Below are positions 1 through 7,328 of a stretch of 23,542 nucleotides of DNA, piece after piece. Source of the DNA: an uncultured Lachnospiraceae bacterium (lineage in GTDB: Bacteria; Bacillota; Clostridia; Lachnospirales; Lachnospiraceae). The stretch covers positions 1 through 23,542 of the forward strand of contig CAJTTZ010000025.1 of NCBI GenBank assembly GCA_910579505.1. Direction: 5' to 3'. Each line of letters begins with the position of its first letter. Positions within the stretch are counted from its first letter, which is position 1. Both the position numbers and the translations under genes were made by a program. Below the pieces are notes generated by a model that saw only the letters and a program-made list of their open reading frames with translations, ran no database searches and was not told where the DNA came from.

Positions 1-53
1 AGAGCACGCGGCTGTTAACCGCGGGGTTGTAGGTTCGAGCCCTACTCGGGGAG
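1..53 (+). tRNA. tRNA-Asn (GTT), 3' part, cut by the window edge
   Basis: The window opens inside the D-arm of a tRNA. A 5-bp anticodon stem (7-11 with 19-23) encloses the loop CTGTTAA, giving anticodon GTT at 14-16, which reads Asn codons. The T-arm is GTAGG-TTCGAGC-CCTAC (29-45), followed by the 3' acceptor strand 46-52 and discriminator G at 53, the usual base for tRNA-Asn. CCA is not encoded. The 5' acceptor strand lies outside the window. Confidence 0.95.
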
Positions 54-64
54 CTGATAGGAAA

Positions 65-98
65 CCCGTAAGCATGTATATGTTTACGGGCTTTTTTT
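65..98 (+). terminator. Rho-independent terminator after tRNA-Asn
   Basis: An 11-bp stem (65-75 with 80-90, one G-T pair) with loop GTAT is followed by C and seven T (92-98). It lies 11 bases after the tRNA end and closes the tRNA transcript. Confidence 0.9.
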
Positions 99-225
99 GA
101 TTGTTGGAAACCCTAGCTCCTCAAAAAGATTGATTACTCGTTTTATTTTAGTGTCCAGACCTTACTTAATGTGCTAGCCATTGTGAACCTTGTGTTTATG
201 AGTGACATAAATTGTATGGAAACCA

Positions 226-240
226 TGTCAGACGATGACA
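226..240. repeat. Short perfect inverted repeat upstream of the muramidase gene
   Basis: TGTCA-GACGA-TGACA is a perfect 5-bp inverted repeat with a 5-base spacer, 56 bases before the GH25 start. It could be a small operator, but so short a match can arise by chance. I found no convincing sigma-A promoter in 99-295 to place it against. Confidence 0.25.
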
Positions 241-295
241 GGGCAAAGAGGATGCTAAAACACCTTAAAATATAAAAAGGAATGGGAGACAGGTT

Positions 296-1183
296 ATGGC
301 AGAAGATGTAAAAAAGACAGAATTGTATGTAGGGGATATATCTCAATATAATACAATCCAGAATTATACCCTTTTGAAAGAACACTTTGATGGGGTAGTC
401 GTAAGAATTGGATACCGCGGCTACAGCGCCGGTACGATCAAGGAAGATGGGCTGTTTGCCGAACACATGCGGGGACTTACAGAGAATAGCATACCCTACG
501 GGTTTTATTTTATGGGGCAGGCAGTCACGGAGCAGGAGGCGATCTCAGAAGCCGAGTATTGTCGCGAAATGACGAAAAGATACAGTCCATCCCTGCCCGT
601 CTATTATGACAGTGAGCTGTCCAATCCAAAGGGGGACGGCAGGGCGGATCATCTGTCTCGCCGGATGCGGACGGATATCACGAAAGCATTCTGCAAAAGG
701 ATACTACAGTTTGGGCTGCGGGCGGGAGTTTACGCGTCAAAGAGCTGGTTTGAGACAAAACTGTATGCAGAGGAGCTGGCGGGGTACAGCGTCTGGGTAG
801 CACGCTACAATGCCTCACTGGGTTACCATGAGACAGATTATGACATGTGGCAGTATACCAGCGATTATAGGATACCGGGCATTGACGCAAAGTTTGACAG
901 GTCATACTGCTACAGAGCATTTGAACAGAGCGGCATAAGTAAATGTAATGAGGGGAGCGGCTTTGGAAAAGCAGAAGGATATCTGGTCAAAGGGCAGAAG
1001 GTAAAAACGGTGCGCTATAATGACCGGAATGAATATGTCAGACTGCTGCAGAAAGAACTTGGCGTGAAGACAGACGGTATCTTTGGGGCAGAAACGGAGG
1101 CGGCAGTAAGGCGGTTCCAGTGTGCGCATGGGCTTACTGCAGACGGAGTAGCAGGCATTAAAACATGGAATGCGCTGCTCTGA
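296..1183 (+). CDS. GH25 muramidase (lysozyme) with C-terminal peptidoglycan-binding domain
   Basis: This 295-residue protein is predicted to cleave the MurNAc-GlcNAc bond of peptidoglycan. Residues 10-210 match the glycoside hydrolase 25 fold: the early Asp in GDIS (D14), the DxE pair in PVYYDSE (D105, E107), then GVYAS, WVARYN and MWQY near the end of the barrel. Residues about 240-295 look like a PG_binding_1 repeat (LLQKELGVKTDGIFG, AVRRFQ). The ATG at 296 is preceded by AAAAGGAATGGGAG. There is no signal peptide or membrane segment, so its route to the wall is unclear; phage endolysins and spore or mother-cell lytic enzymes share this trait. The closest neighbours are tRNA-Asn upstream and a collagen-like gene downstream. 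No terminator is seen after its stop, so cotranscription with the collagen-like gene is possible. Confidence 0.88.
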   Translation: MAEDVKKTELYVGDISQYNTIQNYTLLKEHFDGVVVRIGYRGYSAGTIKEDGLFAEHMRGLTENSIPYGFYFMGQAVTEQEAISEAEYCREMTKRYSPSLPVYYDSELSNPKGDGRADHLSRRMRTDITKAFCKRILQFGLRAGVYASKSWFETKLYAEELAGYSVWVARYNASLGYHETDYDMWQYTSDYRIPGIDAKFDRSYCYRAFEQSGISKCNEGSGFGKAEGYLVKGQKVKTVRYNDRNEYVRLLQKELGVKTDGIFGAETEAAVRRFQCAHGLTADGVAGIKTWNALL

Positions 1184-1228
1184 ACGGGTGTTATATGGCA
1201 AGTCAGCAGGAGGAATCGTTTTGTTGTA

Positions 1229-1270
1229 TTTCGACAAAATGTGTCAAAATTCTGGGCAGCACATAATATA
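1229..1270 (+). promoter_or_regulatory. Candidate sporulation control region (Spo0A-box-like sites, SigE/SigK-like -10)
   Basis: TTCGACA at 1230-1236 is the reverse complement of the Spo0A box TGTCGAA, inside TTTCGACAAAA. A near copy, TGTCAAA, follows at 1242-1248. CATAATATA at 1262-1270 fits the CATANNNTA pattern of mother-cell sigma factors, but no good -35 is seen at the expected distance. The site lies 53-94 bases before the collagen-like gene. Single short matches in AT-rich DNA are weak evidence. Confidence 0.3.
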
Positions 1271-1322
1271 TTTATTGAAAAAGGTTTTTTCCAGTTATAT
1301 TTTGCAAGAAGGAAGTGTTTGT

Positions 1323-2702
1323 ATGAATCAAAATTGTTCGTGTTGTTGTGACCAGAATCAAGACAATCCCTCGTGCTGCCTCCGCGGCCCTATGGGACCC
1401 AAAGGCGATCAGGGACCGGCAGGTCCGCAAGGTGTCAAAGGGGATAGCGGTTGTCCAGGTCCTAAGGGAGACAGAGGGGAACCGGGTCCCATGGGTCCTC
1501 AGGGTATTCCCGGCGCTCCCGGTGCAAGAGGCCCCAGAGGTAATACGGGGCCGGTAGGTCCTACCGGAAATACAGGACCGAGAGGCTGCGACGGACCGAG
1601 AGGTTACGCAGGTCCTCAGGGTATACAGGGCATTCAGGGTGTTCGCGGAGAAATGGGGCCGAAAGGTGACCCCGGATGTGAAGGCCCTAAAGGAGACATG
1701 GGTCCTGCTGGTCCTGCCGGTCCAATAGGTCCCGCCGGTCCTGCAGGGCCGCAGGGTGACGCTGGTCCGCAGGGTCCCAGAGGGCTTCCCGGTCCAACAG
1801 GTCCCACAGGCCCGGCAGGAGCCATGGGACCGCAGGGCGTAACCGGGCCACAGGGTATTCAGGGTGAAGCTGGTCCCGTTGGAGCACAGGGCCCTAAGGG
1901 ATGTCAGGGCGATGAAGGCCCGGCGGGAGCAGATGGCGCGACAGGAGCGACAGGTGCGACAGGCCCGGCAGGGGCAGACGGAGCAACAGGAGCCACGGGT
2001 GCGACAGGTGCAACAGGCCCGGCGGGAGCAGACGGCGCCACAGGTGCAACAGGAGCCACAGGCGCGACAGGTCCAGCGGGAGCAGATGGTGCAATCGGAG
2101 CCACGGGTGCGACAGGAGCAGATGGCGCCACAGGTGCAACAGGCGCCACAGGTGCAACAGGAGCAACGGGCCCGGCAGGTACAGCATCAGGAGAAAAAAT
2201 GTTTCGCCTTGATTCAGGAGGTCCTACTATGCTGACAACAGTCAAGGGTGGTCTCCCGGGCATGCCGGCTTTTATCGGTTTTGGCAGTTGGGGGCAGGGA
2301 CTCGCGCCGTTTACCTCTCCGATAAACGCGGAAAGTCTATTGGGAAATATTACTGGCAATTATTTTGTGGTTCCCTTTAAAATTGAGATCAATAGCCTGA
2401 TCGCTTATTACAATCCCCTTCTACAGTCACCCGATAGCCCTGATATCACGATAAACGCACAACTTTACGAGGCTGATGAGACGAGTAATATCTTTTCACC
2501 CATTGAGGAAACGCTGGTTACCCTGTCGCCATCCATTACTAAGACAACGCCCTATGGGAGTTTACTGAAAGGCGAGGCCAGGAATAACAGAGTGGTAGAG
2601 AAGAATACGAAGCTGCTGCTGGTATTTACAGCAACGTCAAACGGACCAGATAAGGTCGACATGATTACGGGATGTGCAAGCGCTTATTTGCTTTACACCT
2701 GA
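1323..2702 (+). CDS. Collagen-like Gly-X-Y repeat protein, probable spore or cell surface protein
   Basis: A 459-residue protein when started at ATG 1323, which has AAGAAGGAAG upstream; an in-frame ATG at 1170 overlaps the muramidase gene and has no fitting ribosome binding site. The N-terminus has six cysteines in residues 5-19 (CSCCC, then CC). Residues 22 to about 286 are uninterrupted Gly-X-Y triplets, first rich in GPKGD/GPQG, later in GAT and GAD. The last ~170 residues form a non-collagenous domain ending ASAYLLYT, like the C-terminal trimerising domains of BclA/BclB-type exosporium glycoproteins. The Thr in GAT triplets is a known O-glycosylation position in BclA. There is no signal peptide or sortase motif, which suits assembly from the mother cell onto a spore rather than secretion. 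The exact family of the C-terminal domain is not certain. Confidence 0.85.
   Translation: MNQNCSCCCDQNQDNPSCCLRGPMGPKGDQGPAGPQGVKGDSGCPGPKGDRGEPGPMGPQGIPGAPGARGPRGNTGPVGPTGNTGPRGCDGPRGYAGPQGIQGIQGVRGEMGPKGDPGCEGPKGDMGPAGPAGPIGPAGPAGPQGDAGPQGPRGLPGPTGPTGPAGAMGPQGVTGPQGIQGEAGPVGAQGPKGCQGDEGPAGADGATGATGATGPAGADGATGATGATGATGPAGADGATGATGATGATGPAGADGAIGATGATGADGATGATGATGATGATGPAGTASGEKMFRLDSGGPTMLTTVKGGLPGMPAFIGFGSWGQGLAPFTSPINAESLLGNITGNYFVVPFKIEINSLIAYYNPLLQSPDSPDITINAQLYEADETSNIFSPIEETLVTLSPSITKTTPYGSLLKGEARNNRVVEKNTKLLLVFTATSNGPDKVDMITGCASAYLLYT
1917..2180 (+). repeat. In-frame tandem repeats encoding GPAGADGATGAT units
   Basis: Within the collagen-like gene, units of about 45-54 bases encode GPAGADG(AT/AI)G followed by two to five GAT triplets. 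Five copies can be followed, differing in GAT number and in third codon positions (gga/ggt/ggc). Such a tract is prone to slippage and length change between strains. Confidence 0.85.
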
Positions 2703-2738
2703 TATTTTAAGATATAACGCAACAAAAACGATACCATG

Positions 2739-2786
2739 TATCCCGGAGGCTGCGGTTAGCGGAACCTCCGGGATAGCTTCTGTTTT
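2739..2786 (+). terminator. Terminator after the collagen-like gene
   Basis: A perfect 11-bp stem (2739-2749 with 2765-2775, TATCCCGGAGG and its complement) has a 15-base loop and is followed by GCTTCTGTTTT. The U-tract is imperfect but the stem is strong and lies 37 bases after the stop codon. Confidence 0.75.
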
Positions 2787-2877
2787 ATGACATGCGGTAT
2801 ACAAAGACATTAAGGCAGATGTAGGGAAGGTATTAAGAGCAATGGCTATTTGAAATATTAATTATTATAAAATACGC

Positions 2878-2905
2878 TAAGCTTCCGGCAGAAACAAGCC
2901 GATAC
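2878..2905 (+). promoter_or_regulatory. Sigma-28 (SigD/FliA) promoter of the first flagellin
   Basis: TAAG at 2878-2881, a 16-base spacer and GCCGATAC at 2898-2905 match the flagellar sigma consensus TAAA-N15-GCCGATAT at 10 of 12 positions, with one extra spacer base. It lies 61 bases before the start codon and matches in kind the three other sites in this window. Confidence 0.8.
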
Positions 2906-2933
2906 ATAAATAACAGTTTATATTTTGAACGGG

Positions 2934-2962
2934 GGCAGGGAAGCAGCACGAAAGGAAAGGAA
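2934..2962 (+). promoter_or_regulatory. Candidate CsrA-binding leader of flagellin 1
   Basis: The leader carries GGCAGGGAAGC at 2934-2944, identical to an 11-mer in the second flagellin leader, and two GGA motifs (AAAGGAAAGGAA, 2951-2962) that form the Shine-Dalgarno. GGA is the core of CsrA sites. Here only a 2-bp stem closes the AGGGAA loop, so the structure is weaker than in the second flagellin. Confidence 0.45.
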
Positions 2963-2966
2963 GCCT

Positions 2967-4112
2967 ATGATTATCAAACACAATCTCTCGGCGATGAACG
3001 CCAATCGAATGTTTAATTTGACAAACGCAAGTCAGGCAAAATCCACCGAAAAATTGTCTTCAGGATATAAGATTAACCGCGCTGCAGACGACGCAGCGGG
3101 CTTGGCTATATCAGAGAAAATGCGCCGTCAGGTAAGAGGGCTTACGCAGGCGTCTGCCAATGCGGCAGATGGGATCTCCTGTGTGCAGACGGCGGAGGGC
3201 GCATTGAATGAGGTTCATGATATGCTGCAGCGAATAGGTGAATTGGCGGTTAAAGGAGCGAACGGCACGATGACTTCGACGGACCGGGAGTTCATCAAAA
3301 TGGAAGTCAGGCAGTTGATGATGGAGATCGACCGAGTACAGTCCACCACGACTTTTAATGAGCAGAATCTGCTGGATGGCACTTTTTCGAATGTAGGACT
3401 GCAGGTAGGGGCGGAATCCGGACAGCATATCGGTATCACGATCCGCAATATGTGTACGAACGACCTCATTGCCAGTGCGCTGGCGAAAGGACTGTGCTAT
3501 CAGACAAACGACAATTCGCCGCTGTGTGAGCGGGAAGACCATAAGCCTACAGGAAATGAAAAACCTGACGGATATTATTATCAGGCACCTATGCCCAATA
3601 CTACGACCCATGTAAAAATAGGGTATGTAAATCTGGATACGATTGCACAATGGAAGGTGGCGGGACACTCCCATCTTCTGGCAGCCAGTGACTTGACGAT
3701 TTTTCATAGCTTCTCCTATAGTGCGATAACGGAAGATAGGGTGAAGGACAGACTTACAACAGACTATGGTCCGCTTTTTGGCCCGACAGGGGGAACGGAA
3801 GAGGCTTTGTCTGAAAAGGCGACGGATGTCCGCTATTTTCAGGCGTTAAATGTCTTTGCCAAAAGTGCGATCAGCGACGTGTCGGAAGAACGCTCCAAGC
3901 TTGGCGCCATACAGAACCGGCTGGAGCATACGATCAACAATCTTGACAATATCATTGAGAATACCACGTCGGCAGAGTCTTCCATCAGGGATACGGACAT
4001 AGCGACAGAGATGGTGCAGTATGCAAATAACAATATTCTGGCGCAGGCGGGACAATCCATGCTGGCACAGGCCAATCAGAGCAAGCAGGGAGCGTTGTCT
4101 CTGCTGCAGTAA
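2967..4112 (+). CDS. Flagellin, filament subunit (first copy)
   Basis: A 381-residue flagellin when started at MIIKHN (2967), the typical flagellin N-terminus; an in-frame ATG 42 bases upstream would add 14 atypical residues. Residues 1-150 are the D0/D1 N-terminal helices (EKLSSGYKINRAADDAAGLAIS, QTAEGALNEVHDMLQR) and about 290-381 the C-terminal helices (ERSKLGAIQNRLEHTINNL, ending GALSLLQ). Residues about 165-290 are a short surface-exposed domain with no recognised fold. It contains four cysteines (C72, C163, C177, C187), uncommon for flagellins. It is exported through the flagellar secretion channel and polymerises under the cap. It is a single-gene unit with sigma-28 promoter and terminator. 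Whether it is the main or a minor filament protein cannot be told, as a second flagellin starts at 23503. Confidence 0.95.
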   Translation: MIIKHNLSAMNANRMFNLTNASQAKSTEKLSSGYKINRAADDAAGLAISEKMRRQVRGLTQASANAADGISCVQTAEGALNEVHDMLQRIGELAVKGANGTMTSTDREFIKMEVRQLMMEIDRVQSTTTFNEQNLLDGTFSNVGLQVGAESGQHIGITIRNMCTNDLIASALAKGLCYQTNDNSPLCEREDHKPTGNEKPDGYYYQAPMPNTTTHVKIGYVNLDTIAQWKVAGHSHLLAASDLTIFHSFSYSAITEDRVKDRLTTDYGPLFGPTGGTEEALSEKATDVRYFQALNVFAKSAISDVSEERSKLGAIQNRLEHTINNLDNIIENTTSAESSIRDTDIATEMVQYANNNILAQAGQSMLAQANQSKQGALSLLQ

Positions 4113-4145
4113 GGCACAGAATCGGCATTTGAAAAATGAGGCAGC

Positions 4146-4190
4146 GGCAGGGCACATGTAAAACAAAACATGCGCCCTGCTGCTATTTTA
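4146..4190 (+). terminator. Terminator between flagellin and the convergent ABC permease gene
   Basis: GCAGGGCACATGT (4147-4159) pairs with ACATGCGCCCTGC (4168-4180) with one mismatch and an 8-base loop, followed by TGCTATTTTA. The two flanking genes converge, and the opposite strand also has a T-rich stretch after the stem, so it may act in both directions. Confidence 0.75.
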
Positions 4191-4219
4191 TGCCTGTATG
4201 CTGTTTATGCTGCGGAAGC

Positions 4220-5473
4220 TCAGTTTAGTTTATACTTGGAATAAGAATAAACTGCCAGTCCTGCAAACAGTGGAAACTCCACCACATAAGCCCCAATCAT
4301 CACATGCGGCAGCCAGAGGGCAAGGGAGCCGATATTCCAGAAATCGAAATCCGCAGCGGCATACAATATACTGGTCTGCAGGCTGACCGCCCCGGCGGGC
4401 AGGATACTGTAAATCCAGATGGCTATCTCCTCGGGCAGCGTCATGTAAACGATGACCGGCAGGATGCAGAACAGAAGCGCGGCTGACAGGCATGCCGCAA
4501 TATTTTTAAAACGGGACGAGAGAAATACGGTAAGGCTCGTTACGGCAAGTATGCTAAGCAGCCCGGACATGGCGACGAATAGCTGCATCTGACCGATATT
4601 CATGTTTGGCAGACTGACAATCGAATACAACATCTGCATGGAACTTCTGGTACATTCCCAGCCCCAGAGACTGTTCGATACCAGAAGGTAGATAGCTGCG
4701 CTAAGACAGTAGATAGTGCCGCAGATGATAAATGCAGACAAAATTTTGATACAGGCAAACGTTGTTTTTCCGTATTTGGTACAGCGGTAGATATCGTCCG
4801 CCCCAGTCTGGTAGTCAGAGGTAAAGACGGGCGCGGCGATGACGGTGCATAGAAGCAGGATCAAAAAGGCGAGGAAACTCTGGTATTCCATGGCTTCCGT
4901 GCTGTATCCGGGATAAAACAGATACGGTTTTTCAACTTGACTATATAAGTCAACAGCAGTCTGCTGCGCAGCCGGATGGTGTTTTTGCTCCTGTTTCATC
5001 AAAGATACGATGCGCTCCCCGCATACGCCGTAATAGTCGTCCACTTTTTCGGGGTCAATGTCCAGTATACTCGGTGCAACTCCTGTATTCGGATTGGCAA
5101 AGGCTTCCCTGATTCCGCGCACAAGCGGTGCATAGGGCAGGATCTCGGTCTCGTAAACGCCGTCAGGCAGGTCGTAGGAAGTTTCTGCGCCGTATTTGTT
5201 CAGGCATGCCTGATAATCTTCCACGGCACGCCGCGCTTTTTCGGGAGTAACGGTTCCCGCGATATCCGCCTGCACGTCCTTCTTATGGGCAATGCCCTGC
5301 AGTCCATTTACCTCCACCTTGTTTCCCTGTGCGTCCGTGTAGCTGAAGCTGTTGGAGGGAAAGGTGATGGGCAGCCATGCCATCAAAAGGGTCAGCAGTA
5401 AGGCGGCGGACAGCAGAATAATCGTCAGCCTTGATTTTATGATTCGTTTCATTTCTACTTTTAATAAACGCAT
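4220..5473 (-). CDS. ABC-2 type transporter permease
   Basis: A 417-residue membrane protein, last gene of the ECF/ABC operon. One transmembrane helix lies near residues 15-35, followed by an external domain of about 165 residues, then five or six helices from about 205 to the end. This is the ABC-2 permease layout with a large loop after the first helix. The ATG at 5473 has GGAAAGGAA seven bases upstream. It starts 69 bases after the ATPase gene ends. It should form a transporter with that ATPase. The substrate cannot be read from the sequence; export of, or protection against, a small molecule or peptide antibiotic is a common role for this kind. Confidence 0.8.
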   Translation of the reverse strand: MRLLKVEMKRIIKSRLTIILLSAALLLTLLMAWLPITFPSNSFSYTDAQGNKVEVNGLQGIAHKKDVQADIAGTVTPEKARRAVEDYQACLNKYGAETSYDLPDGVYETEILPYAPLVRGIREAFANPNTGVAPSILDIDPEKVDDYYGVCGERIVSLMKQEQKHHPAAQQTAVDLYSQVEKPYLFYPGYSTEAMEYQSFLAFLILLLCTVIAAPVFTSDYQTGADDIYRCTKYGKTTFACIKILSAFIICGTIYCLSAAIYLLVSNSLWGWECTRSSMQMLYSIVSLPNMNIGQMQLFVAMSGLLSILAVTSLTVFLSSRFKNIAACLSAALLFCILPVIVYMTLPEEIAIWIYSILPAGAVSLQTSILYAAADFDFWNIGSLALWLPHVMIGAYVVEFPLFAGLAVYSYSKYKLN

Positions 5474-5542
5474 TGTAATTTTCCTTTCCTATACTGTTTA
5501 TCCATGCGGACTTTCGCAGGGGTTTTGTTGTATTTCTGCCAA

Positions 5543-6421
5543 TTACTGCGGGGCGGCTTCCTGTGGGAACAGCCATAAGTATAAATCTTCCAAGTGGGGC
5601 GCCGCGGGTTCGGAATCTTCGGTGTAAGGCGTGTCTGCAAGATAGCGGATGGATATCTGTCCGTTTTCCTCGTTGCGGAGATTGACGATCTGCAGCCGGC
5701 GCTCGTATTCAGGCAGGCGGTTCATCGGAATCCGTGCGGTCCACACTTTTCCGGCCACCAGTTTTACCAGCTCTTCTGTCGTTCCCTTTGCGAGCAGTTC
5801 TCCGCCTTTCATAACCGCATTCTGTGTGGCGATGTACTCCACGTCGGAGACAATATGGGTGGAGATCAGCACGATACGGTCGTGGGCAAACTCGGAGAGC
5901 AGGTTGCGGAAACGGACTCTCTCGCCGGGGTCAAGCCCGCTGGTCGGTTCATCCAGAATCAGTATCTCGGGCTCGTTTAGCAATGCCTGTGCGATGCCGA
6001 CGCGGCGTTTCATTCCCCCGGACAGTTTACTTATTTTTTTGTTTCTGACATGGGACAGGGTCATCTGCTCCAGCAGTTCGTTGATTTTTCGTTTACAGTC
6101 CCTGTCTGAAAGTCCTTTTAGGACAGCGACATATTCCAGATAGTCCTTGACGGTAAATTCGGGGTAAAAGCCAAATTCCTGCGGAAGATAGCCGAACACG
6201 TCCCGGTAGCTCTCTTTCAGTTCGCCTATGGGAATGCCGTCGTATCGTATCTGCCCGGAAGAGGGGGTCATAATGCCGGCAATCATCCGCATAAGTGTTG
6301 TTTTTCCTGCGCCGTTTGCGCCAAGCAGCCCCCACACGCCGGGGGTGATCTGCAGGGAAACGTCGTTGACGGCTGTTATATCTTTGAAGCGTTTAGAAAG
6401 ATGTTCCACATATAATTCCAT
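5543..6421 (-). CDS. ABC transporter ATP-binding protein
   Basis: A 292-residue ATPase. Walker A GANGAGKTT is at 34-42, the Q-loop Gln at 81 (YLPQEFG), the signature LSGGM at 133-137, Walker B ILILDE at 153-158 and the switch His at 189 (STH). Residues from about 215 form a C-terminal extension common in bacitracin/lantibiotic-type exporters. I chose the ATG at 6421 because GGAG stands six bases before it; the frame stays open upstream for 41 more codons, including an ATG 15 bases earlier with no spaced ribosome binding site. It powers the permease encoded next. A perfect 7-bp hairpin (6442-6462) lies just upstream of its ribosome binding site, in a 100-base gap after the preceding gene. Confidence 0.92.
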   Translation of the reverse strand: MELYVEHLSKRFKDITAVNDVSLQITPGVWGLLGANGAGKTTLMRMIAGIMTPSSGQIRYDGIPIGELKESYRDVFGYLPQEFGFYPEFTVKDYLEYVAVLKGLSDRDCKRKINELLEQMTLSHVRNKKISKLSGGMKRRVGIAQALLNEPEILILDEPTSGLDPGERVRFRNLLSEFAHDRIVLISTHIVSDVEYIATQNAVMKGGELLAKGTTEELVKLVAGKVWTARIPMNRLPEYERRLQIVNLRNEENGQISIRYLADTPYTEDSEPAAPHLEDLYLWLFPQEAAPQ

Positions 6422-6441
6422 TGTAATCTCCATTTCCGGGG

Positions 6442-6462
6442 CGGCTGCATTTTTCGCAGCCG
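6442..6462 (-). repeat. Hairpin upstream of the ABC ATPase gene
   Basis: CGGCTGC (6442-6448) and GCAGCCG (6456-6462) pair perfectly around a 7-base loop. It sits in the 100-base gap between the membrane protein and ATPase genes. It has no U-tract on the coding strand, so it is not a terminator; an mRNA-stability or processing role is possible. Confidence 0.5.
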
Positions 6463-6521
6463 GTGCGTGGCAGTAAACAGCAATCCGCACACTGAAAATA
6501 TACCCCTTATTTTCATCAATA

Positions 6522-7328
6522 TTAAATAAGCTGCATCTCCCCATACGGGGAAGTTTTTATGATATAGCGGAGCTGATATGCGCAGAAAGCGGTGAGCAAA
6601 ACGCATAGGATAATCCGAACCGCAAAAAAAGAGGGGTGAAACAATAACGCGTACTGCCCGGGAAGGACTGCAAATACCAGCATAAGGGCGGTGCAGAAGA
6701 GGAGACTTCCCGAAAGGAACTGCCCGGGAGGAAGGTGCCCCAGCATAAACAGACAGCCGCTGCATGAGAGTAGGAAAGGAAAACATAAATAAATGACAGT
6801 AATGTCAGCCGGCAAAGAGGCGTTAGCAAGAGCGGTGAGAAAAATGCCGCCCAGCAGAAAAAGATCACCGATACCGATGACAATCAGTTTTGCCAACAGC
6901 AGCTTTACCGACGAGAAGCGTGAAGACGCTTCTATTTCCTGCATCCGATAGCGGACGGAACGGTATAGCATAGGCAGCGACGTCATGGAAACTGCAATGG
7001 ATAAACTAAACAGCAGCTTTGCCAGATACCGAGGGCTTTGCATGTCATTGACGGAATTGAAAAGGAGGCCGCAGGAAAGCAGGAGGAAAACGCCCTGGAT
7101 GCTCCAGAGCTTCCAGCCGATCCGGGGGATCTGTTTCCTTAAAAACAGGCCGAAGAAAATGCGTTTCCGGCTCTGTCTCAGGCAGGCTTCTCTTCTGGCC
7201 AGCCATATTGTGGCCTGCAGATGGGCGTCGCCGGCGGCAGAGGGGGTCTGATGCAGTGAATGCTTCAATGCCTGTTCTAAATTCCTTTCCCTTTCTGGTA
7301 TTTCACTTCCAAACGGCTTGTTTTTCAT
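6522..7328 (-). CDS. Six-helix membrane protein encoded with an ECF sigma factor, possible anti-sigma
   Basis: A 268-residue protein with a charged cytoplasmic N-terminus of about 70 residues (ATIWLARREACLRQSRKR) and about six transmembrane helices (roughly 73-95, 100-125, 145-170, 175-198, 203-228 and 232-258). The start overlaps the sigma factor stop as ATGA, so the two are translationally coupled. A membrane protein placed this way usually restrains its sigma factor, with the N-terminal part binding it. It lacks the HxxxCxxC zinc motif of ZAS anti-sigma factors. The anti-sigma role is inferred from position only; it may instead be a transporter subunit or sensor for the ABC pair downstream. 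Confidence 0.6.
   Translation of the reverse strand: MKNKPFGSEIPERERNLEQALKHSLHQTPSAAGDAHLQATIWLARREACLRQSRKRIFFGLFLRKQIPRIGWKLWSIQGVFLLLSCGLLFNSVNDMQSPRYLAKLLFSLSIAVSMTSLPMLYRSVRYRMQEIEASSRFSSVKLLLAKLIVIGIGDLFLLGGIFLTALANASLPADITVIYLCFPFLLSCSGCLFMLGHLPPGQFLSGSLLFCTALMLVFAVLPGQYALLFHPSFFAVRIILCVLLTAFCAYQLRYIIKTSPYGEMQLI

Noticed and set aside
1170..1322. Longer collagen-like protein starting at ATG 1170
   Set aside because: It would overlap the muramidase gene and lacks a fitting ribosome binding site; ATG 1323 has AAGAAGGAAG and the typical Cys-rich start.
1917..2180. Regular short repeats that might suggest a CRISPR array
   Set aside because: The repeats are in frame, encode GAT triplets and have no unique spacers.
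1634..2359. Open frames on the minus strand rich in Pro, Ala and Val across the collagen region
   Set aside because: They are the reverse reading of Gly-X-Y repeats, which lack stops by composition. No ribosome binding sites or independent signals.
3111..3707. 198-codon open frame opposite flagellin
   Set aside because: Antisense shadow of a clear flagellin; no start signal and no recognisable protein features.
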